This document shows, piece by piece, positions 34,647 through 46,288 of a stretch of DNA of 64,000 nucleotides (the stretch's first letter is position 1; each line of letters starts with the position of its first letter). Origin of the DNA: Coffea arabica. Its lineage: Eukaryota; Streptophyta; Magnoliopsida; Gentianales; Rubiaceae. The notes under the pieces are model-generated. The model was not told where the DNA came from. It worked only from the letters and a program-made list of their open reading frames with translations, and did no database searches. The translations under genes were made by a program, and so were the position numbers. Where the stretch lies: positions 22,941,557 to 23,005,556 of the forward strand of contig NC_092320.1 in the NCBI RefSeq assembly GCF_036785885.1, read 5' to 3'.

Positions 34647-36482
34647 CTAGTAGTGCCTATATGGTGATCTTAGAGGATCTAGGCCTTCTTCTAACCAGGC
34701 GAAACTGGGCAGGGTCTTCTTTCTCAGTGTCCTCATTCTCATCATCATCATCCTCTTCAGTCTCTTCTTCAGTTGCCGGAGTTTTTCCGTTGTCTTGTGG
34801 TTGAGAACTAGAGGCACGGTACTCTGGGGTAGTTTCAGTGGTTGGTTCAGTTCTAGGCTCCTTTCGGTGTGCATTTTCAATTTCTGAAGAAATTGGAGGT
34901 ACAAGCAGATTCCTTTTTGCAACGAATGTGGCTTATTGTTCAGAAGTCATGGTCATCATCAAACCATCTTCAAGAAGCAGGATATGTTGTTTGAGGTCAT
35001 CAAGCAGAGAAATGACCTCAAGGTTGGATGAAGTATGCATAGAGGCTGACTTTCTAGGATGAATAGTGAAGGTTGTCACATACATAGACTTGTCTCGAGG
35101 AGTCCTAGGGGTTACAGGAGTTTCATGAAGATTTTTTCTCCTAAACTCAGAGATAGTTTCTTTGTAGCACCAATGATTCTCAAAAAATTTCAAATTTTTT
35201 CTTTCAAAATAAGCCTTTGAAAACACAGTTGATGCACTCTCTTTTGAAGATTTGCCAGTAAAGAAAATTTTAAAATGAGTAAAAATAGAAGTCAGAAATT
35301 TTTCATAGGACAGTTTCCTACAGTTGTCAGTGTTGATTTTGAGCAGAAATTTGCACATGACAAAATCAAAATCAATTCAGATTTTTTCAAAAAAATAGTA
35401 GAAAGATAAAGTTTCATTTTGTTTGCATCAGTTCTGTGACCATCAGTTGGCACCAACAGATTTGAAATTATGATAAAAATGATCAGATTTTGAGAATTAA
35501 GATCTTCCAATCTTGCCTCCGCGGGAGTATTAAAGTGAGACTGAAAATAGGTTATCAATTTTGCAACAAGAAAGTGATGGTATGCAGAGGAAAATTTTTT
35601 GTAAGAAAAGAAATTTACAATTTTGCCTTTAAAATCATTTTCAATTTTGGTTTCTAAAACAGAGTTGACAATTTCAGGTTCAGCTCTATGTTAACAGAAT
35701 TGACACGTAAGATGAGATCAGTATGTGATTTACCCTTTCTAAGGTTTGCAAAAAATTGATGAAACATATCAGGATAGTAGGTGCTTGGAATGGTCAAAAA
35801 ATGGGTCCATTTTTTAAATTCAAAAAGATTAAGAACAGATTCAAGGTCAAACTTACGGAATTCATAGGGAATGATGGTCCTTTGAGTGATGAAGCCTTTT
35901 TGCGAGATCCATTCAAACCTCTCCCTAGCTTCATCATCGATGAAGTTGGGCAAGGGAGTTGGTTCAACAGCAGTTTGGGTCTTTAGTTGTTCATTTTCTG
36001 GACGCTTTCTTTTTCCACTGTGCTGAGTAGTTGGTGCATACCCTGGACACCAGACCTTATCCTTGGTGACTTCCTGGTAGATGGTTCATCAGTCTGCTGT
36101 TCCTCAATATTTTTCTCTGCATCCTGCTGTTTCCCAGAGGGATCAGCAGTTTGCCTTCCCTTGGGTTGAGCAATGCTCTTCCTTTTGGTAGTTCTTTTTC
36201 CTTTCTTGGGTGATTTCGTGGTGGTTACATCTACATTGGTAGGCTGCTCCAGTTCCTCTTCATTGCCACTTACTAGATGCCCTTCAGATTGATGTTCCTC
36301 CATCTGCTCATCGGATGATTCAACAGATGGCTCTCTGGATTGCGCATTCTACTTTTTCCTTGCAGATTGCTTCGTTTTTCCACCACGATTTTCAGTTTTC
36401 TTTTTGGGTGATTTGATGGAGGGTTCAACAACTTGAATATCTTCATCCTCCTCATCTCGAAGTTTGAAGGTGCGTCCAGCAC
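34647..36482 (-). pseudogene. extra (env-like position) ORF region of the copia element
   Basis: Located between RNase H and the polypurine tract. Read 5' to 3': a Lys/Ser/Pro-rich segment (NEEELEQPTNVDVTTTKSPK, KGKRTTKRKSIAQPKGRQ) at 36482-35983; a folded-looking segment at 35953-35654 (DDEARERFEWISQKGFI, TYYPDMFHQFFANLRKG) resembling the plant transposon protein seen in such extra ORFs; then remnants at 35558-34933 and an acidic C-terminal stretch at 34922-34647. Frameshifts split it into at least five pieces. Sirevirus relatives carry an envelope-like ORF here, but I see no convincing signal peptide or fusion segment, so the label is positional. Confidence 0.6.
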
Positions 36483-37290
36483 TCACGGATTCTCCTCTAA
36501 TTCTCACAATGATTGCAATGCAGTGTGATTTTGTTGCGTAATGTGATACAAATAAGTATCAAATGATGAGGAGTACAGTATGAACTACAGTGGATGCACA
36601 ACTGTCCACAGAGGGAAAAATTTTTGTGATTAGAGTTTCGGGTAAGAATTGAGATTTATAGTGCAGTTGGCGGTTGGGGGAAGTTATGATGCGCAATAAA
36701 CTAGCAATGGGTATGTGAAGGTGTCGGTCAGAGTGATTTCTTGGTATTTGTTCCAAAGAGAGATGAATTTGAATTTTGAAATTGTGGGAATATGAAGAGT
36801 TGCGTCCGAGACAAAAGGGTAAGAATGAACTGAATAATGCATAGGGCTTCCTTATAAGACGCAATTTTTGAGTGTCGGACGGCCGAACGAATTAGAGCGT
36901 CCGACACCTCCGTCCGAACCAAAATTTTCTAGGTAAATGATTAAGAACATTGTCAGACGTCCGTTCTAACACATCGGACGTCCAATAAAGAGTGACCAGA
37001 GAATTTTTATAGTATTTTTTTTTGAAACTCCCAATTTTCTTCTCAAAAACACTAATTGATCCAGTGGAAAGGCTTTTGTAAGAATATCAGTAATTTTATC
37101 TTTTGAACAGACATATTAAATACAAATTTCACCCTTATGGATAAGATCGCGAATGAAATGATGCTTTATGTCTATGTGCTTTGTCCTAGAATGTTGGATG
37201 AGATTTTTTGTCAAATTTGTTGCACTAGTGTTATCACAATACATAGGCACACAATCATACATCAATCCAAAATCATTTAATGTGTTTTTC
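36483..37290 (-). other. spacer between copia pol and extra ORF
   Basis: No coherent reading frame on either strand. It contains a cluster of CGGACGTCC/CGGACGGCCG-type motifs at about 36873-36990, the same motif that fills the element's LTRs. Otherwise AT-rich. Confidence 0.5.
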
Positions 37291-37292
37291 AT

Positions 37293-38758
37293 TCACAATA
37301 ATTGAGCACAACAAGCTCCAGTGGCAACATATTCAGATTTAGTTGTAGATAATGAAATAGCATTTTGTTTCTTGCTAAACCAAGATACTAAGCAATTTCC
37401 AAGAAAGTTACATATACCTATTGTACTTTTTCTATCAACCCTACAACCGCCAAAATCAATATCAGAGAATCCACACAAAGGAAGTTCATGACACTTAGGA
37501 TACCATAGACCAAAATTCAAGGTTCCTTTTAGATATCGAAGAATTCTTTTTACTGCATTTAAATGATATTCCTTTGGACAAGACTGAAAACGAGCACATA
37601 AGCATACAACAAATATGATATCAGGTCTACTAACAGTTAAATAAAGCAAACTACCAATTATACCTCTATGCTTCTTTTCATCAACTTTTGTACTTTCTTC
37701 ATCCTAGTAAAGCTTGGTAGATGTGCACATAGGTATTCCGATCTGTTTTGAATCCTCCATTCCAAATCTTTTGAGCAGTTCCTTGGTGTATTTTGTTTGA
37801 TTGATGAACGTTCCATCTTGGGTTTGAACCACTTGGAGTCCAAGCAAGAAATTTAATTCTCCCATCATACTCATTTCAAACTCTTTTTACATGATATTGA
37901 AAAAATCCTTGCACAAACTCTGATTAGTAGCACCAAATATAATATCATCCACATATATTTGCACAATTAAAAGATCATGTAAACTATATTTAGTGAAAAG
38001 AGTAGTATCCACAATACCTCTTTTAAAATCATTTTCAATCAAAAAATCACTCAAACATTCATACCATACTCTTGGAGCTTGTTTTAGTCCATACAAAGAT
38101 ATTGAGAGTTTAAATACATGATTTGGATAAATTTCATTTTCAAAACCAGGAGGTTGATCAACATATACTTCTGGATCAAAAAATTCATTTAAGAAAACAC
38201 TTTTAACATCCATTTGAAATAATTTAAAGTTCTTGAAACATGCAAAGGCTAAAAACATTCTAATTGATTCCAACCTAGCTACGGGTGCAAATGATTCATC
38301 AAAATCAATTTCTTCTTCTTGAGTATATCCCTTGGCTACAAGTCTGACCTTATTTCTTACTACCTCACATTTGTCATTCATTTTGTTTTTAAATATCCAC
38401 TTTGTGCCAATGATAGAATGATCTTTTGGTCTAACAACTAATGTCCATACATTGTTCCTTTCAAATTGATTTAACTCCTCTTCCATAGCTAAAATCCAGT
38501 TCTCATCTTTCAAAGCATCAACAACATTTTTGGGTTCAAAGTGTGAAACTAATGTAAAATTATCCATTAGTAGTTTAGAGGAGGAACGAGTTCTGACCTT
38601 CTCAGATGGATCACCAATGATGAGTTCCTTATGGTGATTTTGAGCAAATTTTCAATCTTTTGGAAGATCCTTAGGTGTACTAGTGTCTCTGTCACTGTCT
38701 TCCCTTGTTGGACTGTCTTGAGTTTCATCTTCTTTTGAATCATTTTCTGGTGAAACAA
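37293..38758 (-). pseudogene. copia RT and RNase H
   Basis: RT frame 38567-37887: NVWTLVVRPKDHSIIGTKWI, RLVAKGYTQEEEIDFDESFA, MDVKSVFLNEFFDPEVYV, LYGLKQAPRVWYE, and the catalytic IYVDDIIFGATN. After a stop and frame changes (37843-37658) the RNase H frame 37649-37293 follows: YLTVSRPDIIFVVCLCARFQ, RYLKGTLNFGLWY, GFSDIDFGGCRVDRKSTIG, SLSTTKSEYVATGACCAQLL. The usual D-E-D residues are recognisable. Upstream, 38758-38568 holds the integrase-RT linker. Three or more frame breaks show it is dead, though motifs are well preserved. Confidence 0.92.
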
Positions 38759-38845
38759 TGTCTTGGTCAGTGATTGTGAGTTTCTTTAGTTCTTCTTGAA
38801 TACCTGCATCATCATCTTCACTACCACTTATGGAAATGTCACATT

Positions 38846-39760
38846 TTATTCATCAAAAGTGATATGTATAGCTTTCTCTATAACCAAAGTCCTTCGATTG
38901 TAGACTCTAAAACCTCTCTTATTCTTACAATATCCTAAGAAAATTTTCTCATCAAATTTTTTATCAAACTTTTGGAGATGCTCCTTGATGTTTAAAATGA
39001 AGCATTTGCAACCAAAGACTTTAAAGTATCTAACTACAGGCTTTTTATCAAACATCAACTCATAGGAGGTTTTGTTCAAAATTGATCTTAAAAGAACTCT
39101 ATTCATGGTATAGCAAACTGTATTTATATATTCAGTCCAAAAGTATTTTGATAAATTACACTTACTTAGTATGGTTCTAGCAGCCTCTTGAAGAGTTCTA
39201 TTCTTTCTTTCAACAACTCCATTTTGTTGGGGATCTCATGCAAAATTCTGGAAAGCCACAAAAATGAAATTCTGAGCTATTGTCAGTTCTGATTTTGATG
39301 ATTTTCAATCTAATCAGATTCTGAACTTTTGCAAATAGTAAAACAAAGTTTTTGAATACATCATCTTTGTGTGCAAGAAACATCATCCAAGTGTATCTAA
39401 AATAATCATCAACAACAATAAAGCAAAATCTTTTGCCACCTAAACTGGTAGTTTGTGTAGGACCAAATAAATCAATATGTAAAAGTTCTAGAGACTTTGT
39501 AGTAGAAACACATTTCTTGGGTTTAAAAGACACTTTGACTTGTTTTCTAAATTTGCAAGTATTACAAATTCTGTCCTTTTCAAATTTGATCTTTGGCAGC
39601 CCTCTAACAAGTTCCTTTTTGAAAATTTCTTTTAACAGATCCATATTGAAATAACAGAGTCTTCTATGCCACAACCAGTGGTTCTCATTTGCTACTTTGA
39701 AACAATTAAGGCTAGAAGAATCAACTTTTTCAAGAATAACTAAATAAATGTCATTAACTC
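38846..39760 (-). pseudogene. copia integrase
   Basis: Frame 39674-39210 opens with the pre-integrase block WHRRLCYFNMDLL and a zinc-binding ICNTCKFRKQ, then the catalytic core: LLHIDLFGPTQ (first Asp), FIVVDDYFRYTWMMFLAHK, IIKIRTDNSSEF (second Asp). The Glu motif (QQNGVVERKNRTLQEAAR) lies just beyond, after a frameshift at about 39225. Frame 39106-38846 holds the C-terminal part (NRVLLRSILNKTSYEL, YFKVFGCKCFILNIKEHLQK, FLGYCKNKRGFRVYNRR). Domains are in copia order; the gene is broken by at least two frameshifts. Confidence 0.92.
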
Positions 39761-39889
39761 TTTTTCTTTGAAAACATTGTTGAATTTTGAGTCAAGAACA
39801 AGGCATTCATACTTTTTAAATAACACAAACAGATTCCTATCACACAATTGACTAATACTTAATAAGTTTTAACTCATATTGTCAACTAA

Positions 39890-41470
39890 AAGAACATTGT
39901 GAACAAAGGTTTAACCATTCTTACCAACATCATCAATTCCAACATTTTTGGCTTTGTTATCATCTTCAAATGTTACCTTTCCGCTTGCTTTTTGCTTGAG
40001 TTTGATGAACTGTAATAGATCACCAGTCATATGTCTTGAGCATCCACTATCTTTAAACCACTTTGATTTCTTAACAATGTTCACCAGGTTCACCTACATA
40101 AAGTCCACAAGATAATATTTGATATCCTTTATTTTTTGGATCCTTGAGAGTTAGCATTATGTCTAACCATCCACATGCATCTCATGCCATTTCTCATATT
40201 TTTCCTAACATAACAATTGTTTTTTATGTGGCCAAATTGATAACAGAAGCTACACATAGTTAATAAATTATTCAAATGAACTGGTTTAATAAATCTGATT
40301 TGCCTTTTCCTATAGATAGTAAACTCATTTGTATTATGATTCAACCTTTTCTGATGAGTACCAAAATGAGCTTTTGTATCATTCGTTTGAAAACAGTTTG
40401 ATTTCTTATGTTGAAACATCTGACTAAGATCATCCATTCTTCTTTTCAAGTTATTTTGTTCATTTTTGAGCATGTCACAGAAGTTTGTCTTTCTATCAAG
40501 TTCAGCATGCAAATTGTTTTCAATTCTTTTCAGGTTCTCATTTTCATTTCTCAGACATTTGTTTTGTCGAAAAAGTCTTGCATTGTCTTAAATCAGAAAG
40601 CTAATCTTCTATTTTAGTTTCTTGTTTCTAATATAAGATTCTTTCAAACTATTATGCATTCTTTCCATAAAAGAGTTAACATCATCATCATATTCGTTAT
40701 CACTATCAGTTTGAGAGTTACAAGTAATTACCTCTTCATCACCAATGGCCATGAAAGCCATTTGGGCAGACTCCTCTTCTTCTTCAACTTCACCTTCTGA
40801 ATTGCAATCATTTCAGGTGATCTGAAAATTGTTAAATTTTGATTTTCGTTCAACTTTGCTTTTCTTCTTTTTCTTTATTGAACATTCATTTGCGTAGTGT
40901 CCAAGTTGACCACATTCAAAGCACTTATCAGTTTGCTTTTTGTTGAGCTCTAGATTTCCTTTATTTCTCAAGTTGTTGAACTGATTTGGGAATGAATTGC
41001 TGAGTTCACCTTTTTCTGAATCTCCTCTTCTTGAATATTCTTTTGAAGCTTTTCGTGATGAATACAATATCACTGTCATCACCTTCCATGTCATCTTCAT
41101 CAAAGGAGGCTGAATCATCTTCATCTTGTGAGGCTTTTAGAGCAATACTCTTTCTTACCTTTCTCCTACTCCTTGGACTTGAGTTTCAACTCATAAGATA
41201 TTAGAGAATTAATAAGAGATTCAATGGGTAAGGTATTTAGATCTTTAGTTTCCTCAATGGCAGTCACTTTACTTTCCCAATTCTTAGATAAAGCATTCAG
41301 AATTTTTCTGTTTTTCTCACCTAGAGAGTAATTCTTTTCAAGTATTTCTAAATCCTTAATAAAATCATTGAATCTGTAATACATTTTGTTACTGTTTTCA
41401 TGAGGTTCCATTTTAAAGGATTCATACTTATTAACCAGAATAGACTTTTTTTGTTCTCTCACATTCTCAC
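39890..41470 (-). pseudogene. copia gag C-terminal part and protease
   Basis: 41462-41166: gag core (REQKKSILVNKYESFKMEPH, YYRFNDFIKDLEILEKNYSL, ALSKNWESKVTAIEETKDL). 41124-40813: first zinc knuckle CFECGQLGHYANEC in a Lys/Asn-rich context. About 40620-40129: coiled-coil-like stretch and a second cysteine cluster CSFCYQFGHIKNNC. 40093-39911: protease motif KWFKDSGCSRHMTGD with the catalytic DSG. Frames are broken between blocks. The gag N-terminus continues on the far side of the 4.39-kb solo LTR at 45865. Confidence 0.88.
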
Positions 41471-44400
41471 TGTAGACACCAAAATTTTAGTGTAATTTCA
41501 TTTACTATTTAGTTTTTATTTTATCGTGTTAGTTTTATTCACTTTTTAGTTTTTAATTTTTATTTTATTTTTATTATTTTAAGTTCTTTAGCATAGAATT
41601 TCTCGAAAAGAAAAGAAAAAGCATTTAAAAAAATATGCTTTAGTTGTTTTTGATTTAAATTCAATGTTTTCTTGAAAAAAAAAAAAAAAAAAAGCCGCAC
41701 ATGCGTGCGGCACCAAAATTTTTCACAGGAGGGCTGGAGGATTCTTGGCTTAATGGATCGGATGGCTGGGAAAGAGAATATAGCAAACCTTTAATCCTCA
41801 CCATTGGGGTGAGGGTTTAGGAGCCTTGGGTTTCATATAAAAGAAAAGAAAGCAGCGGCAGGGGGGTCGGGAGGTTTGGCCGAAAGAAATCAGAGGAGCC
41901 GAAAACAGAGGGAAAGAAGAGAGGGGCTAAACGGAGGAAAAATTCTGGAGAAGTTGGTGATGGCTGGGGAAAGTTTTTTTTTTTGGGAGAGCAAAAGGGA
42001 AACAAGAGGGGTCATTGGCGGCTGCATGAGTAAAAAACAGCAGAGGAGGGAAGGAACCTAGGGGGCGGCCGTTTGAGTAAGGAAAAAAAAAGAGAGTGAA
42101 AGGCGACGGCTGAGGAGAAACCAGAGCGGGGAAAGGTTGGATGACGGCTGGGTTGAACAAGGGAAAAGAGAGCTGGGGAGAGAGCCGAAAAAGCAGAGAG
42201 CTCTAGAGGTTTTGGGCAAGCAGAGGAAAACTAAAAAAGAGAGAAAATGGGGAGCTTTGGTAAGAAGAGAGCTACGGAGAAACGAAGGAAAACAGAGGGA
42301 GGCGTTCGGCTGAACAAAAGAGAGAAAACCAAGAAAGTTTCGTGGAGGAGGAACCAAGTTTGAAGGTTCAGCAGAATTTCTGAGCCTCGTTCCAGCGGTC
42401 CCTACGACTTGCTTGAAACACCTCGCCTTCATTTGATCGCCTAGCATCCTCAGGTAACTCTAGTCTTTCCTCTGGTTGGTTTTATACGATTCCCTTGAGG
42501 ATGCAAGCTTAGCAAACAAAGAGTTTTGGGTCATTTGCTGTGTTGCTTGTCGATGTGTGGTTTGGGATGTTCCCCATGTTGCTTTGTGATTAAATTTGAT
42601 GTTTTGAATTAAGGGAACTTGGATGTTGTTGGGGTTTCATTAGCTTCTTATTTGGTTTCTGCATTTGCACATTTGGTAGAGTTATTGCCGAAAAATGAAA
42701 ACTTGACAGAAGTTATCTGTTTTGCCTTGCGAATCTGGTGAGAGAGAGGAGGATTGTTGAATCTCTGATCTTTGTAGCGTTATATGATGCCTTTGTTGGG
42801 TTAAGATTCCTGTGGGGTTGGCTAATAGATCTGCATGTGGTCGACTGAAGTTGCAGCAAGTCTGCACGATACTTGCTGTATGTTATGCCCGTTGTTTGCT
42901 ATGCTGTTTCCTTTCTCCTTTCTCTTGTTTGTTTATTTGCTCAAGCGGTTGTTCTCTTGTGATTCAGTGGAGTCTGGTTGATTGCTCTAAAGTTTGTTTG
43001 AGGTTGGTTTGGCCTGAGTCAGTTGTTTGAGGTCTGTTTTGCTGTGGGTTATGTCCGCTACCATTTAAAAGCAAGAAATGAAAGACATAACAGTTGGCCG
43101 CAACAATGACTCTGCTTGTAGCTTTAGTTACTCCTGATCTGCTTGGAATTTTGGTTGGCCGAAAGTTCTTATTGCATGACTTGTGTGGAGTTAGGTGGTA
43201 GACTTGCATTTTCCATTTGAGTGCATGAATCACGGCTGTCTTCCTGCATGTTGCAACCTCTGAAAAATTGCAAAAAATCTCAGGAAGTTGCCAAAAGACT
43301 GTACTGCAGAAAGTTTACTTTTTCCATAGCTTGCATGGAGTTTGGCTTAGAAATCTTTCCCATTCTGTTTTTGTATGCATGCTAAGCCTAACAAGAATTT
43401 GGGATTGGGGTGGTTTGAGATGATTGAATGCATCTACCATGTAAAGGGCTGAAGCAAAGGTATTTGCTAGCTGAAGTTTAAAAACCATTTTGCCCGAAAG
43501 TTCTCTTGTTGCTGGAATGTTTCTCAGTTGTCACATGAAATTTGCCAGCAAACCTTCTTCATTCTGGTTATTGCATGCATGATAAGTTTGGTAGGAGTTT
43601 GAGGTTGGTTTTGGGTTTGAGATGGTTGTGTGAATCTACCATGCGAAGTGTTGAAGTCCAAAAGCATTGCTTGCTGAAGCTTAAAACTCTTTTTGCATGA
43701 AATTTTTCCAGAACTTGCGTAATCTCTTGCTAAGTTTTAGCCTATTTAGATGTTGCAGCTATGTATGTCATTGCATAGTTTAGAGTTTTGATGCCTGGTG
43801 GATAAGTTTAGATCAAGGTTGTGCATCTGGACTAGAAATAGGCATTTGTCAACGAGAATGCAGCAAGCTTTTGGTTGCAGAAAGCTTCATACGTGAATTG
43901 CAGAAGTAATGAAGGCTTTAGTTATCGCTGCATGCATGAAATAAATTCTGAATTTTACACTTTGGCCCCCCAAGTCTCTCCTTGTCCTCTAGGACCCAAT
44001 CAATTAAATAATTTCATCAATTTGGTCCTTGGTAATTTTAATTTGTGCAACTTCATTGCTTGTTTGCTTCAATTAATTACCATGCTTTGTTTCAATTGCG
44101 CTTAAGTCATGACTTTAGGGACTTTATGATCAAGTGAGTTTTGTTTTGTACATTTCTTTTAATTTTTCTTAAATAAAGTGGTACCTTGATCTTTTTATTG
44201 TTTTGAAGCCATTTTTACTTCATTTGATTACCATCGCGAGGGAGGTATAACTTCTTTTATCTTTTTTTTGTCTCTCCTATGTGACCCAACGTGCTAAGTG
44301 AGAATCGCATGCCTACTTTGCTTTCCTTGCTTTTTCTTAATTCCTTTCATTTATTTCATTTATTTTGCTTTTATTAAGTCATTCTTTTATTTATTTATGG

Positions 44401-45864
44401 GGTATGTGTACACCTCTTGACTTGTAATAGATAAGGCTTGGAGAGCGTTTTGTCCATTTTCCCCTTCCCCTTTTGTTTTAGTTAGCAAAAATGTAATAGG
44501 TTCATTAGATTGATTGCTTGCTTTTGTTGCTACGTGTTAATTTGCTTTATTAGGCTCTTGCATTTAGTCGAGCATGCTAAGTGTTACGTGCTACGTGTTT
44601 ATAGGTGATTGGCATGTCTACTTGCTTCTATAGGCATAAATGAACGTAATGGATGAATGCACGTCACCACACTAGTCCAACGCTAGTTGTGGCTCTTTGT
44701 CCCTTTTTTCACTAGTCCAACGCTAGTGGGAATTCATAGATATGGGCTAGTCCAACGCTAGACCCTTAGGGATTTCCCTCGTTAGTTCATACTTGCATGC
44801 TTCACTACATTTCATGCATTTTTCTTAGTTTTTTAGCATTTGGCATGCCCCTCCAACCCTTTCCCTTTCATTTTAGGTTTTTTGCATCCTCATGCTAGGT
44901 ATAGAGTACATTTGCCTGAGAGTCCCCTTTCGATAAGAGAAACGAGCGAGTTTGGCTACAAAATAACCTTAGCACGCTAATTCTTCCTTCTAATCCAAGG
45001 GAAAATCAAAGTCGTAAAATTAGGAGTCCTTCCCGCGCCCGACTTGATGCATTCCCTTAGGGTCATACATTTGCATTCTTTTTATATCACCTCCTCACTC
45101 TTTTAGCCACATTTTCTCACTACTTAGATTTTTCTCAATCCATTTTCTCACCACCTTTTTCCTATCCCTCATTTATTTTTCTACCTCACAAGTTGCACCC
45201 AATTGCACTTATATGTATCTACTATCATATTTTCATCAATTTGCACACAAACACCTTTATTTTCGCAATTTGCACACATACACTTGTCTTACATTTGCAC
45301 ACATGCATGTTTTCTCACATTTTCACACTTGCACTCATACTTGAGTCTTCATTTGCATCATTCGCGACCTCTATGAGGACTTTCCTTATTGGCCACCACA
45401 ACTCATGTGGTTGGGACCAAAAATCCTCATAAGAGACATTTTAGATTTAGAATTGCATTTTTCTTTCCTTTTTATATTCATTAGTCACATCCAACATGCA
45501 ACGCATATTTTGGGTAGAAGAATTAGAAAAGTGGGGCTAAGTCACGCAACTAGCTTTGGCTAGGGTAAGGGAGTGCCTTAGGCTTTGCCTTTGCCTTCTC
45601 CCTTATCAAATGTGACTCCCGATCCCTTTCTTTGGTTACGTAGACTTAAAAGTTCTTTAAAAGGGTTTATTTACTTTTTCCGTTCAAAAACAAAAATTAT
45701 TTTTTGGTGACTTGGTACACCCTAACTCTATACCAAGTGGCGACTCCATTTTTCATCCAAAAAACCCTTTTTTGAACTTTATTTGGCCAAACCGTCGCAT
45801 TTTACAATCCCACGGCCTTTTATTTTCACTTTCACACACCACTATCAAAAAGTGGGGCGCGACA
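41471..45864 (+). repeat. solo LTR, 4.39 kb, TSD CTCAC
   Basis: Second copy of the 26656-31014 LTR, same orientation, nearly identical by eye. Flanked by CTCAC (41466-41470 and 45865-45869) within the copia gag. Carries the palindrome GCCGCACATGCGTGCGGC (41694-41711), TATAAAA (41836-41842) and the donor-like CTCAG|GTAACT at about 42453. It differs by a shorter poly-A stretch near 41675-41693 and by three rather than two CTAGTCCAACGCTAG units (44711-44762 region). No coding capacity. Confidence 0.93.
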
Positions 45865-46232
45865 CTCACTTCCTTCATGAATTTCTCTGAATTTATCCCG
45901 AATCTCTTTTGCAGATCTACAGTTTTTGACTCTAATAAACTCATTTGAATCTAAAGTACTGTATAAAACATTCATAGCCTTGGCATTTAAAGTAAGATGA
46001 GTTCTATCATCACCAATCAACTCACTCCTTGTTTTTGGTCTCGGCCTAAGAGTAATTTCGTCAATAATAGAGGCATCATATAGACCTTCATTGATAATAA
46101 ATCACAACTCAATATCAATAGATTGTAAGAAAATAATCATCATCTTCTTCCAACTCACATAATTTGATCCATTGAACATTGGGGTCTAGTGACGGATTGT
46201 CCTTCAAAAAATATGGCATTGTTGGTTGTCAT
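45865..46232 (-). pseudogene. copia gag N-terminus
   Basis: Starts at the minus ATG 46232-46230 (MTTNNAIFFEGQSVTRP), about 40 bp after the primer site; frameshifts follow and then a clear gag frame: LIGDDRTHLTLNAKAMNVLY, STLDSNEFIRVKNCRSAKEI, RDKFREIHEGSE. It leads directly into the VREQKKSILVNKYE frame across the solo LTR insertion once one CTCAC copy is removed. Confidence 0.85.
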
Positions 46233-46270
46233 TTTTATTCCAAAATCGATTGAGCTTAATCTCTAGAAGA

Positions 46271-46286
46271 CCAAGTTCTGATACCA
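46271..46286 (-). other. copia primer binding site
   Basis: Minus strand TGGTATCAGAACTTGG, matching tRNA-iMet complementarity in its first ten bases, two to three bases downstream of the LTR end. Confidence 0.9.
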
Positions 46287-46288
46287 AT

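Noticed and set aside
36559..36922. Overlapping minus ORFs of 64-101 residues in the copia spacer
   Set aside because: No match to the extra ORF or to pol; overlapping frames with no domain signature.
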